From assembly GCF_023091865.1 (NCBI RefSeq), contig NZ_JAHXDI010000003.1, positions 62,001 to 126,000 on the forward strand: a DNA stretch of 64,000 nt. The letters run 5' to 3'. This document shows positions 55,944 to 64,000 of this stretch, piece by piece. The notes under the pieces were generated by a model. It did not search any database, had not been told where the DNA came from, and saw only the letters and a list, made by a program, of their open reading frames with translations. Source of the stretch: Chromohalobacter moromii (GTDB taxonomy: Bacteria > Pseudomonadota > Gammaproteobacteria > Pseudomonadales > Halomonadaceae). How positions within the stretch are numbered: position 1 is the stretch's first letter; each line of letters begins with the position of its first letter. A program made the position numbers and the translations under genes.

Positions 55944-57170
55944 ATGCGATCCGATATAACAACATTCAAGATGACAAAACTCGCGCTCTGCGTGTCACTC
56001 GTTTCAGGTATGGCAGGCATGACAGCGGCTCCCGCTCACGCTTTCGACGTCGTCGAAGCGGGACAACCCGTCGTCACCGGCGAACCCAGCCGTGTGGGGC
56101 CGCCATGGAATCATCGCTCGACTATCAACATACCGGGCACCGAGACCGACATCGCCTTCGGCGGTTACGTCAAGCTCGATATGCTCTATGACTTCGATTA
56201 TAACCTCGGCAAGGCCACCGATCCCTATGCGATCATGGATGCGGGAAATCGCACCGATGGACGCACCGACTTCACCGCCTATGAGTCGCGGCTCAACTTC
56301 CGCACGCACACCATGACCGATTACGGTCGCCTGACGACGTATTTCGAAGGCCACTTCATTCCCGACGGCTCCTTCAACCTGCGTCATGCCTACGGCGAGC
56401 TCAACGGATTCCTCGCCGGCCGCACCTGGACGAACTTCATGAGTTTCGTCGGGGGAACGCGCACCCTGGCACTGGGTGATCCCAAGGGCTATGCCTTCGA
56501 ACGTCAGGCGCAGTTGCGCTACACCCAGCCGGTGGGCGCGGGCAACCTGTCGTTTTCCGTGGAGGATCCGGATACGGTCATCGCGCGTGATGATGCAGGC
56601 GTTGCCGATGGTGAGAGCCAGTTCCCCGACTTGACGGTGCGCTACGAATACAAGCGTCTGTTCGCGCTTTCAGGCGTCGCACGCAAGCTCTCAACCAACA
56701 ACATCACCAATACCGTGGATGACGAAACCACCGGTTACGGGGTGCAAGCACAGTTCAACTTGCCCTTTACGCCCATGACGAGCCTGCATGGTAGCGCGAC
56801 CTATGGTGAAGGTATCGGTAACTACATGGGGAATCCCGGCAATACTGGGCACCGCAACGCGCCCGATGTCTACGTCAACGACAATAACGAGCTCGAGGCT
56901 GTCGAGACGCGTGCCTTCGGTGTGTCACTCAACCATAATTGGACCGACGACTGGTTCAGCTCTGTTGGCTTTTCACGCCTAGACCAGGACATGCCCGATA
57001 GTTATGGCGATCAGTTCAAGACTATCGATTACGCCTTCGCTAACGTGATCTGGGATGTTACCCAACGCCTGGCAGTGGGCCTTGAGTATCAGAACGCCGA
57101 TGTCGAGCAGATCAACGGCAACTCCGACGACGCAAGCCGCCTCCAGGCGAGCGCCATCTTCCAGTTCTAA
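55944..57170 (+). CDS. dcaP: DcaP-like outer-membrane porin
   Basis: 408-residue outer-membrane protein with a signal peptide (cleavage after APAHA), then DVVEAGQPVVTGEPSRVGPPW and IAFGGYVKLDMLYDFDYNLG, the beginning of a trimeric DcaP-type barrel, and a C-terminal aromatic residue (ASAIFQF). The start may be 55944 (weak AAAGGG upstream) or ATG 55971 (MTKLALCVSLVSG, no ribosome-binding site). DcaP of Acinetobacter was first linked to dicarboxylate uptake genes near the pca-qui region. It is probably the entry pore for quinate/aromatic acids here. Confidence 0.88.
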   Translation: MRSDITTFKMTKLALCVSLVSGMAGMTAAPAHAFDVVEAGQPVVTGEPSRVGPPWNHRSTINIPGTETDIAFGGYVKLDMLYDFDYNLGKATDPYAIMDAGNRTDGRTDFTAYESRLNFRTHTMTDYGRLTTYFEGHFIPDGSFNLRHAYGELNGFLAGRTWTNFMSFVGGTRTLALGDPKGYAFERQAQLRYTQPVGAGNLSFSVEDPDTVIARDDAGVADGESQFPDLTVRYEYKRLFALSGVARKLSTNNITNTVDDETTGYGVQAQFNLPFTPMTSLHGSATYGEGIGNYMGNPGNTGHRNAPDVYVNDNNELEAVETRAFGVSLNHNWTDDWFSSVGFSRLDQDMPDSYGDQFKTIDYAFANVIWDVTQRLAVGLEYQNADVEQINGNSDDASRLQASAIFQF

Positions 57171-57199
57171 CATCGTGGACATTGATCGATCGTGATTTT

Positions 57200-57223
57200 G
57201 GCTGGCGTTTCGCCAGCCTTTTT
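57200..57223 (+). terminator. Rho-independent terminator of dcaP
   Basis: Perfect 8-bp stem GGCTGGCG / CGCCAGCC with a TTT loop, followed by five T, 29 nt after the dcaP stop. Confidence 0.9.
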
Positions 57224-57261
57224 CATGGAGAGACAAAAAAGATCATGCTGTTTCGTGCATG

Positions 57262-58200
57262 TCAGCCCATGAGTTTTTCCAATGTTTCGAGAAGACGCAT
57301 GGTAGGAAGGCAATGCGAAAAGGCTGCTTCCGGAGTGCGGCATTCGCGAATGGCGGCGATGAATTCAGCATCCTGTTCCTGAAAGCCGGCTCCCTCTAGA
57401 GCAAGCACCTCTCCCTGATAATCCTTCAGCTCATCGCGATAGGCCATTAGCGTGTTTTCTTCGCCTATATAGCGATAAAACCCACCAAACGGCCCATGGT
57501 TGTTAAAAGAAAGCGTCAAGGTGGCCAGGGTCTCATTGCGTGATTTCAAGCCAATATTCATATCCATGGCAATCCCCAGCTCGGGATGAACCGGCCCTCT
57601 TCCACCCCAGACTTTCAAATCGAAATCGTCCAGCAACCACGCAAACAAGTCCACGCTATGGCAAGCATGATGCCACAGCAAATGGTCCGTCCAGCCGCGT
57701 GGCTCGCCTTGCATATTGAGGTTTTCGCGACGCAGGAAATAGGTCTCGCTCACCAGATGTTGCAGGTGGAACTCTCCCGTTCGTATACGGCGCTTCATTT
57801 CGCGATGCGGCGCATTGAAGCGACGCGTATGGGCCACCATAGCAACGGTATTTGCCTCACGGGCTCGCGCTGTCATGCGCTCGGCATCCGCCAGGTTCAG
57901 GCTCATGGGAATTTCGCAGAGGACGTGTTTACCGGCATCGATCGCTTGCTCGGCCTGGTCGGCATGTAACGGGCTCGGTGTCGCCAGGATCACGGCATCG
58001 ACTCCAGATGCCGACAGTGCATGCGCGTAATCAGTGAAGACGCGCTCGATGCCCCACGTATCGGCAAAGCGCCGCGTATTCTGCTCATCACCGCCGGCCA
58101 CGGCCACGACGTGGACCTCGGGAATGGACGCCAGGGCGTGCATATGAATCCCGGCGATGGCGCCTTCGCCGACCATCAGGATGCGTACGGGTGAAGTCAT
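57262..58200 (-). CDS. ligC: 4-carboxy-2-hydroxymuconate-6-semialdehyde dehydrogenase (LigC/PmdC-like)
   Basis: Gfo/Idh/MocA-family dehydrogenase, 312 residues. Residues resemble Sphingobium LigC as I recall it: HTRRFN, the TYFLRRENLNMQGEPRGWTDHLLWHHACHSVDLFAW stretch, PELGIAMDMNIGLKS and LSFNNHGPFGGFYRYI. LigC oxidises the LigAB product to 2-pyrone-4,6-dicarboxylate. ATG 58200 is spaced five nt from AGGAG; ATG 58203 is only two nt away. It is far from ligAB (33 kb) and lies downstream of fcs on the same strand. Confidence 0.82.
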   Translation of the reverse strand: MTSPVRILMVGEGAIAGIHMHALASIPEVHVVAVAGGDEQNTRRFADTWGIERVFTDYAHALSASGVDAVILATPSPLHADQAEQAIDAGKHVLCEIPMSLNLADAERMTARAREANTVAMVAHTRRFNAPHREMKRRIRTGEFHLQHLVSETYFLRRENLNMQGEPRGWTDHLLWHHACHSVDLFAWLLDDFDLKVWGGRGPVHPELGIAMDMNIGLKSRNETLATLTLSFNNHGPFGGFYRYIGEENTLMAYRDELKDYQGEVLALEGAGFQEQDAEFIAAIRECRTPEAAFSHCLPTMRLLETLEKLMG

Positions 58201-58396
58201 CATGGCTCCTCGACTGCTTTGATTATGCCCATCTCGTTGCCGGACATTGCCGCAGGATCGCCATGCTTTGTCTACCGTCGATAAGCACCGCAGCCACGAT
58301 CCAAGTGCCGGAAAGCAATACGCTATGGCTGCGTGTCATCAGGTTTATTCTCGGGGTGCGGGTGGCGCCTTGAGCAGCCCGCGTAGTACGCATTTA

Positions 58397-60223
58397 TCAG
58401 GCATGGTAAGCCGGCAGCACCACGCGCGCATCGCGAGGTATCTCGGCATAGAGTGTTCCGACGAGATCGGCGTAGCGTTCGCGCACCAAGCGCTGATTGA
58501 CCGACCCTTTATCGGTCAACTCGCCGCGATCGACCGAAAGCGGCGTATCCAGAATCAGTAGACGTTCCAGACACGTAGAGCTCGACTGCCCTTGACGGCA
58601 GGTTGCCAGACGTTGCGCGAACCATTGATGCAAGGTGGCATCGTGCGCCAAGTCATGCACTGATGACGTCGCAACACCTATATGCTGCGCGCATGCGGGG
58701 ACGTTCAGTACCACCAACCCGGTGAGATAGTCACGGCTTTCACCGGCGATCACCACGTCCTGCACCAGCGGGGCGAAGTGTTCGATGAGCTGCAATCGCA
58801 AGATACCTACATTGACCCAGGTACCGGTCACCAGCTTGAAATTCTCGCTCAAGCGACCGTCAAAGATTAGTCCGCGTTCGGGCTGGTCGGGGTCGGCGAG
58901 TCTCATCGCGTCCCCGGTACAATAATAGCCTTCGTCATCGAATGCTTCGGCGGTGCGTTCGGCGTCGCGCCAGTAGCCCGGCGTGACATTGAGCCCCTTG
59001 AGGCGTGCTTCCCATTTGTCGTCCGTCGCCACCAGCTTGAGCGACATCCCCGGCACGGGCCGACCGATCAGGCCCGGCGTACCACTGGCCTCCTCAGTAC
59101 AGAACGCCAGGCACGCCTCAGTGGACCCAAGCCCCGTCAGCATGGGCACGGGACGTCCACGTGTCTGCTCACCGAAGGTATCCAGCGCCTCGCGCACATG
59201 CACCGGCAACACGGCGCCACCGAAGTGCATCATCTCGAGGTCGCGGAATAAGGTCGTACGTAAATCCTCGTCATCACGCAAATACTCGACCAGGGCCTCG
59301 AAGCCCTTGGGTACGTTGCAATAGAACGTCGGCGAGACCTCACGCAGGTTATCCACCGTGCGGCGCACGCCATCCGCCGTCGGATTGCCGTCATCGATGT
59401 ACAGCGTGCCCCCGTTATGGATCGTCATGCCAAGGATCGTGTTGCCACCGAAGGTGTGATGCCAAGGTAGCCAGTCCACCAACACCGGCTTGTGCCGGCT
59501 CAGGAAATCCAGACGTTTCTCGAGCATGACCTGGTTGCTGCACAGCATACGTTGCGTGTTGATCACCGCTTTGGGCATGCCCGTCGAACCCGAGGTGAAC
59601 AGCAACTTGGCGACGCTATCCGGCGTCACGCGGGCATGGGCATCGTCGACCTCGGCCCGTGCCGGCGTCGCCGCCAGCGTCTCGAACGTCAACGCTCGCT
59701 GGCTCGGTAGCGTCGCCACACACGTCACCCGCTCATCGCAAACGGCCGTCAGCGCGGCGCCAAAGCGTGCTTCATCGTCGACAAAAATCATCCCCGGGGT
59801 CACGAGCTCGACGATATGGCGAAGCTTGACGAAGTCCTCCGACAGCAGCGCATACGAGGGCGATACCGGCACGTAGGGAATGCCCACATGCATGGCGGCA
59901 CAGGCCATCAGAGCATGCTCGATGCCGTTGCCCGACAGCACTACCAACGGCCGCTCTACCGATAAGCCATGATCCAGCAGCGCTTGTGCCAGGCGGGCCA
60001 CGCGCGGCATCGCTTCACCGAAGGTCAATCTCCGCCAGACACGTTGCACCCCCTCGCGTTCGGCCAGAAACGTTGTCGACGGCATCTCGCGTGCCCAGTG
60101 CGCAAGGCGCTCGGTCATGCAACGGGGATAATCCGGTACCTCACCACCGTACACGCGATACGACCGTGCGGACGCATCGCTCTCGGAACGGGGCATAGAC
60201 CGGTTGCCGGAAGGGGACGACAT
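58397..60223 (-). CDS. fcs: Feruloyl-CoA synthase
   Basis: AMP-forming acyl-CoA ligase, 608 residues, matching feruloyl-CoA synthases in length and in the form of the motifs LLFTSGSTGMPKAVINTQRM (P-loop), WLPWHHTFGGN, LTGLGSTEACLAFC, YYCTGDAMRLADPDQPERGLIFDGRLSENFKL and the C-terminal ELTDKGSVNQRLV lysine region. It activates ferulate, p-coumarate or caffeate. The partner enoyl-CoA hydratase/aldolase and vanillin dehydrogenase are not in the window. It is divergent from a MarR regulator with an operator-like repeat 73-93 nt upstream of its start. Confidence 0.9.
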   Translation of the reverse strand: MSSPSGNRSMPRSESDASARSYRVYGGEVPDYPRCMTERLAHWAREMPSTTFLAEREGVQRVWRRLTFGEAMPRVARLAQALLDHGLSVERPLVVLSGNGIEHALMACAAMHVGIPYVPVSPSYALLSEDFVKLRHIVELVTPGMIFVDDEARFGAALTAVCDERVTCVATLPSQRALTFETLAATPARAEVDDAHARVTPDSVAKLLFTSGSTGMPKAVINTQRMLCSNQVMLEKRLDFLSRHKPVLVDWLPWHHTFGGNTILGMTIHNGGTLYIDDGNPTADGVRRTVDNLREVSPTFYCNVPKGFEALVEYLRDDEDLRTTLFRDLEMMHFGGAVLPVHVREALDTFGEQTRGRPVPMLTGLGSTEACLAFCTEEASGTPGLIGRPVPGMSLKLVATDDKWEARLKGLNVTPGYWRDAERTAEAFDDEGYYCTGDAMRLADPDQPERGLIFDGRLSENFKLVTGTWVNVGILRLQLIEHFAPLVQDVVIAGESRDYLTGLVVLNVPACAQHIGVATSSVHDLAHDATLHQWFAQRLATCRQGQSSSTCLERLLILDTPLSVDRGELTDKGSVNQRLVRERYADLVGTLYAEIPRDARVVLPAYHA

Positions 60224-60295
60224 GAAAGGCGCTCCATTAGTCTGTGATGAACCTTGTTATTCAGCGGTACGTTCTGCGCCAACAACGTGGTAGAT

Positions 60296-60316
60296 ATAGT
60301 TATAATAGGTAACTAT
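60296..60316. promoter_or_regulatory. MarR-type operator in fcs-marR intergenic region
   Basis: Perfect inverted repeat ATAGTTA - N7 - TAACTAT in an AT-rich promoter stretch. Another TAACTAT half-site lies at 60434-60440, just before the marR ribosome-binding site. A near copy occurs at 61029-61049. Confidence 0.65.
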
Positions 60317-60462
60317 TTTTTTGACTAGACACAGCGCATGAGACTTTAGCTGCACGATAAGCCGCAAATGATGCTGGTGTTGCCTATGCTTGCCGATATC
60401 GGAAACAATGCTCCGATCATATAATTCTCATATTAACTATATCTCCGAATAAAGGAGCCCTC

Positions 60463-60966
60463 ATGACGACATCCAAGAAAACGTCCTCCCCGGAGCAGAC
60501 GCCCCTTGAGGAAGCCTATCCGACCACCGTCGAGGGGCTGGTGCTCGAGGAGCGTCTCGGTTACGCCCTGAGGCGGGCCCAGCTCAAGGTTTTCAAGCAC
60601 TTCGACGAGGCCATGCGCGAGCATGACATTCGCCCGGCACAGTTCTCTTCGCTGGTGGTCATCGAGGGCTATCCGGGCGTGACGCAATCCAATCTAGCCC
60701 AGACACTGAGCATTGATCCGCCGCGTGTCGTTAGCTTGATCAACAGTCTGGAGGAGCGCGGTCTGGCGTTGCGGGTGCGCTGCAAACGCGACCGGCGCTC
60801 GCACGGGATCTTCCTCACCAAGACCGGCGAGGCGCTCGTCGATCGCTTGAAAGGCTTGGCGGAACAAAGTGATTTGGAAGCAACTCAATCGCTTAGCGAA
60901 ATAGAAAGACGCCAATTATTGACCTTGCTACGGAAGGTATATGCGTCAGAGGAAAGTGACGACTAA
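60463..60966 (+). CDS. MarR-family regulator of hydroxycinnamate genes (FerR/HcaR-like)
   Basis: 167-residue MarR protein with a winged helix at about 55-125 (IRPAQFSSLVVIEGYPGVTQSNLAQTLSIDPPRVVSLINSLEERGLALRVRCKRDRRSHGIFLTKTGEAL). The ATG follows AAAGGAG. It is divergent from fcs. Related regulators (FerR, HcaR, CouR) repress hydroxycinnamate catabolism and release DNA on binding the acyl-CoA thioester. Operator-like repeats occur on the fcs side and before the downstream TRAP operon. Confidence 0.87.
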   Translation: MTTSKKTSSPEQTPLEEAYPTTVEGLVLEERLGYALRRAQLKVFKHFDEAMREHDIRPAQFSSLVVIEGYPGVTQSNLAQTLSIDPPRVVSLINSLEERGLALRVRCKRDRRSHGIFLTKTGEALVDRLKGLAEQSDLEATQSLSEIERRQLLTLLRKVYASEESDD

Positions 60967-61028
60967 TCCTTTAGCCGCAATTTTAGGCAAATCGAAGCGG
61001 CATGGCTTGCACACCCGCTCAGGGACAA

Positions 61029-61049
61029 TTAATTATACAAAGTAACTAA
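61029..61049. promoter_or_regulatory. Second MarR-type operator, before TRAP operon
   Basis: TTAATTA - N7 - TAACTAA, a one-mismatch inverted repeat with the same 7-7-7 layout as the element at 60296-60316. It lies 53 nt before the dctQ start, suggesting shared control by the MarR protein. Confidence 0.55.
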
Positions 61050-61101
61050 AAAACGACTCTTCGCGCCTTGGCCGATCCACGCAACCTATAAAGATACAAT
61101 C

Positions 61102-61683
61102 ATGAGCAGCCTAGCGACGACATCCAACGCCAGTATCATCTGCCTACGCCGGGGCCTCGCAACGACTTGCCGGCTCGCCGCGATCATCGGGGGCTTGATC
61201 GTCGCAGCGCTCTCCCTGATGACGGTGGCCAGCATTCTCGGACGCTGGATCTCCAGCCTGCCGTTTATCCGCGACATGGCGGCCCTGAGCTGGGTCGGGC
61301 CCGTCACAGGGGATTATGAAATGGTCGAGATGGGCACGGCCATCGCGGTGTTCCTATTTCTGCCTTACTGCCATCTGCGCGGAGGCCACGTCACGGTGGA
61401 TCTGCTGGTCATGCGTGCACCGCTGGGTGTGCAGCGCTTTCTCGCCGTACTTTCGGAAGCCTTGTTCCTGCTCGTTTCATGCCTGATGACATGGCGGCTG
61501 TATCACGGCTTGCTCGACAAGCACCGCTACATGGAAACCAGCATGCTGCTGGGTATCCCGCTGTGGTGGGGCTATGTCGCCGGCATCGTCGGCTTCGCTC
61601 TGCTCTCGCTCGTCTGTCTATATCGACTCTTGTCGTCGTTCTCGAGCAATACCGCCCCCTCGGCACAAGGAGATGCCTCATGA
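61102..61683 (+). CDS. dctQ: TRAP small permease
   Basis: 193-residue DctQ protein with four hydrophobic segments (about 25-50, 75-95, 115-135, 150-175) and the conserved MVEMGTAIAVFLFLPYCHLRGGHVTVDLLV. Its stop overlaps the dctM start by ATGA. It lies 135 nt after the MarR gene, behind the second MarR-type element, and is probably part of hydroxycinnamate uptake. Confidence 0.87.
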   Translation: MSSLATTSNASIICLRRGLATTCRLAAIIGGLIVAALSLMTVASILGRWISSLPFIRDMAALSWVGPVTGDYEMVEMGTAIAVFLFLPYCHLRGGHVTVDLLVMRAPLGVQRFLAVLSEALFLLVSCLMTWRLYHGLLDKHRYMETSMLLGIPLWWGYVAGIVGFALLSLVCLYRLLSSFSSNTAPSAQGDAS

Positions 61684-62999
61684 CGCCTCTTACGCTGGGC
61701 GCAGGCGGCTTCGTATTGTTGCTGGCCATGATGGGCGCCCGCATCCCCATCGGTCTCGCCATGCTGGTTATCGGCGCGCTAGGGTCGATGCTCATCACGG
61801 GGCCGATGGGTATCCTCAATGCCCTGAAGACGTTGCCCTACGAGCACTTTTCCAGCCACACGCTATCAATCATTCCCCTCTTTCTGTTGATGGGACAATT
61901 CGCAGCACGCGCCGGGCTATCACGCGCCATGTTTCAGGCCGCCAATGACTGGTTGGGTCACCGTCGCGGTGGCCTGGCCATGTCGACGGTGGGCGCCTGC
62001 GGTGCCTTCGGCGCCATTTGCGGATCCTCGCTGGCGACTGCCGCCACCATGACGCAAGTCGCGCTGCCGGAAATGGAGCGTCAAGGCTATCGCGGTAGTC
62101 TGGCCACCGGCGCGTTGGCCGCGGGCGGCACGCTGGGCATTCTGATCCCACCTTCCGTGGTATTGGTCATCTACGCCATCCTCGCCGAACAGAACATCAA
62201 CGAGATGTTCGCCGCTGCCTTGATCCCCGGCATCCTTGCCGCACTCAGTTACATGGTGGCGATCTCACTGTTCGTGCGCTTTTTTCCGGATAGCGCTCCG
62301 AGCAAGGCCAAGGCATCGGCCGGCGAGCGCTGGCGTTCGCTGCTCGAGGTATGGCCCGGTGCAGCGATCTTCATCATCGTGATCGGCGGCATCTACACAG
62401 GGATTTTCACACCCACCGAAGCCGCCGCCGTCGGTGCCGCCGCCACCGGGTTGCTAGCCGTCATCCGTGGCGGACTTCGCTGGGAGGGACTACGAGATAG
62501 CCTCCTCGACACGGCCGTCACCTCGGCGATGATCTTCTTCATCGTCCTCGGGGCCAGCGTGTTCAACAGCTTTCTCGCCCTGACGCAATTGCCGCAAATC
62601 ACGGCGGGCTGGATCGTGGGCCTGGAAATCAGCCCCTGGATCGTCCTGGCGGGGATCCTGCTGTGCTACCTGATCCTGGGTTGCTTCATGGACAGCCTGT
62701 CGATGATTCTGCTCACCGTGCCCATCTTCCTCCCCATCGTGACGGGCATGGATTTCGGCATGTCTCCCGGCGACGTGGCGATCTGGTTCGGCATCCTGGC
62801 CTTGGTCGTCGTTGAAGTGGGGATGATCACGCCACCGGTGGGGCTGAATATCTTCATCATTCACTCCATGGCACCGCACGTACCGCTGACCGAGACCTTC
62901 AAAGGCATTCTGCCGTTCCTGGCAGCAGACGTGCTGCGCATCATCATGCTGGTGGTTTTCCCGTCCATCACATTGGGGTTCGTCTACTGGCTTTATTGA
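61680..62999 (+). CDS. dctM: TRAP large permease
   Basis: 439-residue, 12-TM permease with GACGAFGAICGSSLATAATMTQVALPEMERQGYRGSLATGALAAGGTLGILIPPSVVLVIYA, the DctM core. ATG 61680 overlaps the dctQ stop; the longer frame from 61479 overlaps dctQ. It is followed by a DUF3237 gene and then a dctP, an unusual order with the binding protein last. Confidence 0.93.
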   Translation: MTPLTLGAGGFVLLLAMMGARIPIGLAMLVIGALGSMLITGPMGILNALKTLPYEHFSSHTLSIIPLFLLMGQFAARAGLSRAMFQAANDWLGHRRGGLAMSTVGACGAFGAICGSSLATAATMTQVALPEMERQGYRGSLATGALAAGGTLGILIPPSVVLVIYAILAEQNINEMFAAALIPGILAALSYMVAISLFVRFFPDSAPSKAKASAGERWRSLLEVWPGAAIFIIVIGGIYTGIFTPTEAAAVGAAATGLLAVIRGGLRWEGLRDSLLDTAVTSAMIFFIVLGASVFNSFLALTQLPQITAGWIVGLEISPWIVLAGILLCYLILGCFMDSLSMILLTVPIFLPIVTGMDFGMSPGDVAIWFGILALVVVEVGMITPPVGLNIFIIHSMAPHVPLTETFKGILPFLAADVLRIIMLVVFPSITLGFVYWLY

Positions 63000-63026
63000 C
63001 GTCACCGCATCGCCCGAGGAGAGCTC

Positions 63027-63506
63027 ATGATGTCGTCCACTAATCCGCTTCGCACACCCACGCTGGATTTCATCGCCCGCCTTACGGTGGACGTCGCCTC
63101 TCCGTGGGAGTTGGGCGAGAGCGCAGACGGCCAGCGTCGCTTCATCGCGATCACCGGCGGCGACGTGACCGGCGAACGGCTCAATGGCCGTATTCTCGCC
63201 GCGGGCGGTGATTGGCAAACGATACGTGCGGATGGCGTAGCTGAACTGTACGCACGCTATTTCCTGGAAACCGACGAAGGAGAGCGCATCGAGGTAGAAA
63301 ACACGGGCTTTCGACACGGCCCACCAGCCGTCATGAAGCGGCTACGAGACGGCGAAGCCGTGCCGCCCGAGGACTACTACTTCCATACCGCGCCGCGCTT
63401 TTTTACCACCAGCACGCGGCTGGACTGGCTCAACCGGACGTTGTTTCTGGGCAGCGCGGCACGCACCCAAGACAACGTGCTCATCGACCTTTTCGCCATA
63501 GGCTGA
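63027..63506 (+). CDS. DUF3237-family protein
   Basis: 159-residue protein with the DUF3237 pattern: LDFIARLTVDVASPWELGES at the start, GRRRFIAITGGDVTGERLNGRILAAGGDWQ-like core (here with QRRF) and TAPRFFTTSTRLDWLNRTLFLGSAAR at the end. AGGAGAGCTC precedes the ATG. The family has no proven function but is often found with aromatic or sugar catabolism. Here it lies between the permease and binding-protein genes of a TRAP operon, so a link to the imported compound is likely. Confidence 0.82.
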   Translation: MMSSTNPLRTPTLDFIARLTVDVASPWELGESADGQRRFIAITGGDVTGERLNGRILAAGGDWQTIRADGVAELYARYFLETDEGERIEVENTGFRHGPPAVMKRLRDGEAVPPEDYYFHTAPRFFTTSTRLDWLNRTLFLGSAARTQDNVLIDLFAIG

Positions 63507-63554
63507 TCGCTTGCCACCCGGCGTCATACAACAACCACAATGAGGCACTTCGCC

Positions 63555-64000
63555 ATGACCCAACACGCCACTTCGCACCTGCGTCGCTTCGTCTTGACCG
63601 CTGCGGCGACACTCTCGATCGCTGCCGCCGGTCAGACGCAGGCCCAAGAAACCGAGTATACCCTGCGGCTACATCATTTCTTCCCCGCCTCGGCGCCCGT
63701 TCATCAGGAGTACTTCATCCCCTGGAAAGAGGCCATCGAACAAGAATCCGATGGGCGCATAGAGGTCCAGCTCTATCCCTCCATGCAGCTCGGCGGCACA
63801 CCGCCATCACTCTACGATCAAGCCAAGGACGGCCAGGTGGACATCATCTGGACCGTGCTGGGTTACAACTCGGGGCGTTTCCCCAAGGCAGAAGTCTTCG
63901 ACCTGCCCTTCCTGCCAACCTCGGGTGCCGCGACCAGCCAGGCCGCCCACGACTACGCCATGGCCCACATGCAGGGCGAACTCGAGGGCGTTTACCCCAT
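63555..64000 (+). CDS. dctP: TRAP solute-binding protein, 3' end beyond window
   Basis: Starts at ATG 63555 and stays open to the window end (148 codons). A signal peptide (about 1-30, cleavage after QTQA) is followed by the DctP start YTLRLHHFFPASAPVHQEYFIPWKEAIEQESDGRIEVQLYPSMQLGGTPPSLYDQAKDGQVDIIWTVLGYNSGRFPKAEVFDLPFLP. It is not close to the three cysteine-paired DctPs. It supplies the receptor for the dctQM just upstream. Confidence 0.9.
   Translation, partial: MTQHATSHLRRFVLTAAATLSIAAAGQTQAQETEYTLRLHHFFPASAPVHQEYFIPWKEAIEQESDGRIEVQLYPSMQLGGTPPSLYDQAKDGQVDIIWTVLGYNSGRFPKAEVFDLPFLPTSGAATSQAAHDYAMAHMQGELEGVYP

Overview
The window looks like a chromosomal segment of a moderately halophilic gammaproteobacterium, most likely Halomonadaceae (Halomonas/Chromohalobacter type). 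This is an inference from protein style, GC-rich coding sequence and the many TRAP transporters; no rRNA or other taxonomic marker is present. It is almost entirely a catabolic island for plant- and lignin-derived aromatic and hydroaromatic acids. I saw no phage, insertion sequence, CRISPR array, rRNA or tRNA.

Layout. 1-4.9 kb: pobA (cut by the window edge) with an AraC regulator, then vanR and vanAB (vanillate O-demethylase). 5.2-10.6 kb: a self-contained operon of TAXI-TRAP binding protein, fused TRAP permease, IclR regulator and a flavin monooxygenase of unknown substrate. 10.6-19.7 kb: a second VanAB-like Rieske oxygenase/reductase pair, glutathione-independent formaldehyde dehydrogenase and a TRAP transporter, flanked by two unusual LysR regulators that each carry two helix-turn-helix domains. 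19.9-29.1 kb: gallate/protocatechuate meta-cleavage operon galBCD, an alpha/beta hydrolase, a SnoaL-like protein, ligAB, galA and an MFS transporter, then a thioredoxin-like protein and a PLP dehydratase. 29.1-31.6 kb: pcaGH and pcaQ. 31.8-39.5 kb: benzoylformate decarboxylase (mdlC) with a LysR, plus three paralogous TRAP binding proteins sharing one DctQM permease. 39.6-46 kb: pcaB-IJ-F-L and pcaR. 46-47.8 kb: a second IclR regulator and an AEC transporter. 48-57.2 kb: quinate/shikimate catabolism (aroQ, aroE-like, quiC), a tripartite tricarboxylate transporter, a HAD phosphatase and a DcaP-type porin. 57.3-64 kb: a LigC-like dehydrogenase, feruloyl-CoA synthase with a MarR regulator, and a further TRAP operon with a DUF3237 protein, cut by the window end.

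How the genes work together. Ferulate (fcs), vanillate (vanAB), 4-hydroxybenzoate (pobA) and quinate/shikimate (aroE, aroQ, quiC) all converge on protocatechuate. From there the locus encodes two competing ring-cleavage routes: 3,4-cleavage (pcaGH-B-L-IJ-F, complete) and 4,5-cleavage (ligAB, ligC, galD/galB/galC). Gallate enters the second route through galA. The second Rieske pair with formaldehyde dehydrogenase is a good candidate for demethylating a methoxylated acid that feeds gallate (syringate or 3-O-methylgallate). No LigI-type pyrone hydrolase, enoyl-CoA hydratase or vanillin dehydrogenase is in the window.

The most notable non-coding result is a set of repeated operator architectures read directly from the sequence. 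Three TTGGATCCAA boxes lie around vanR/vanA. A three-half-site GTTCG/CGAAC element with a constant 10/19-nt geometry occurs before pcaI, pcaB/pcaR, quiC, tctC and dcaP. A 7-7-7 inverted repeat lies at fcs/marR and again before the neighbouring TRAP operon. These suggest which genes form regulons.
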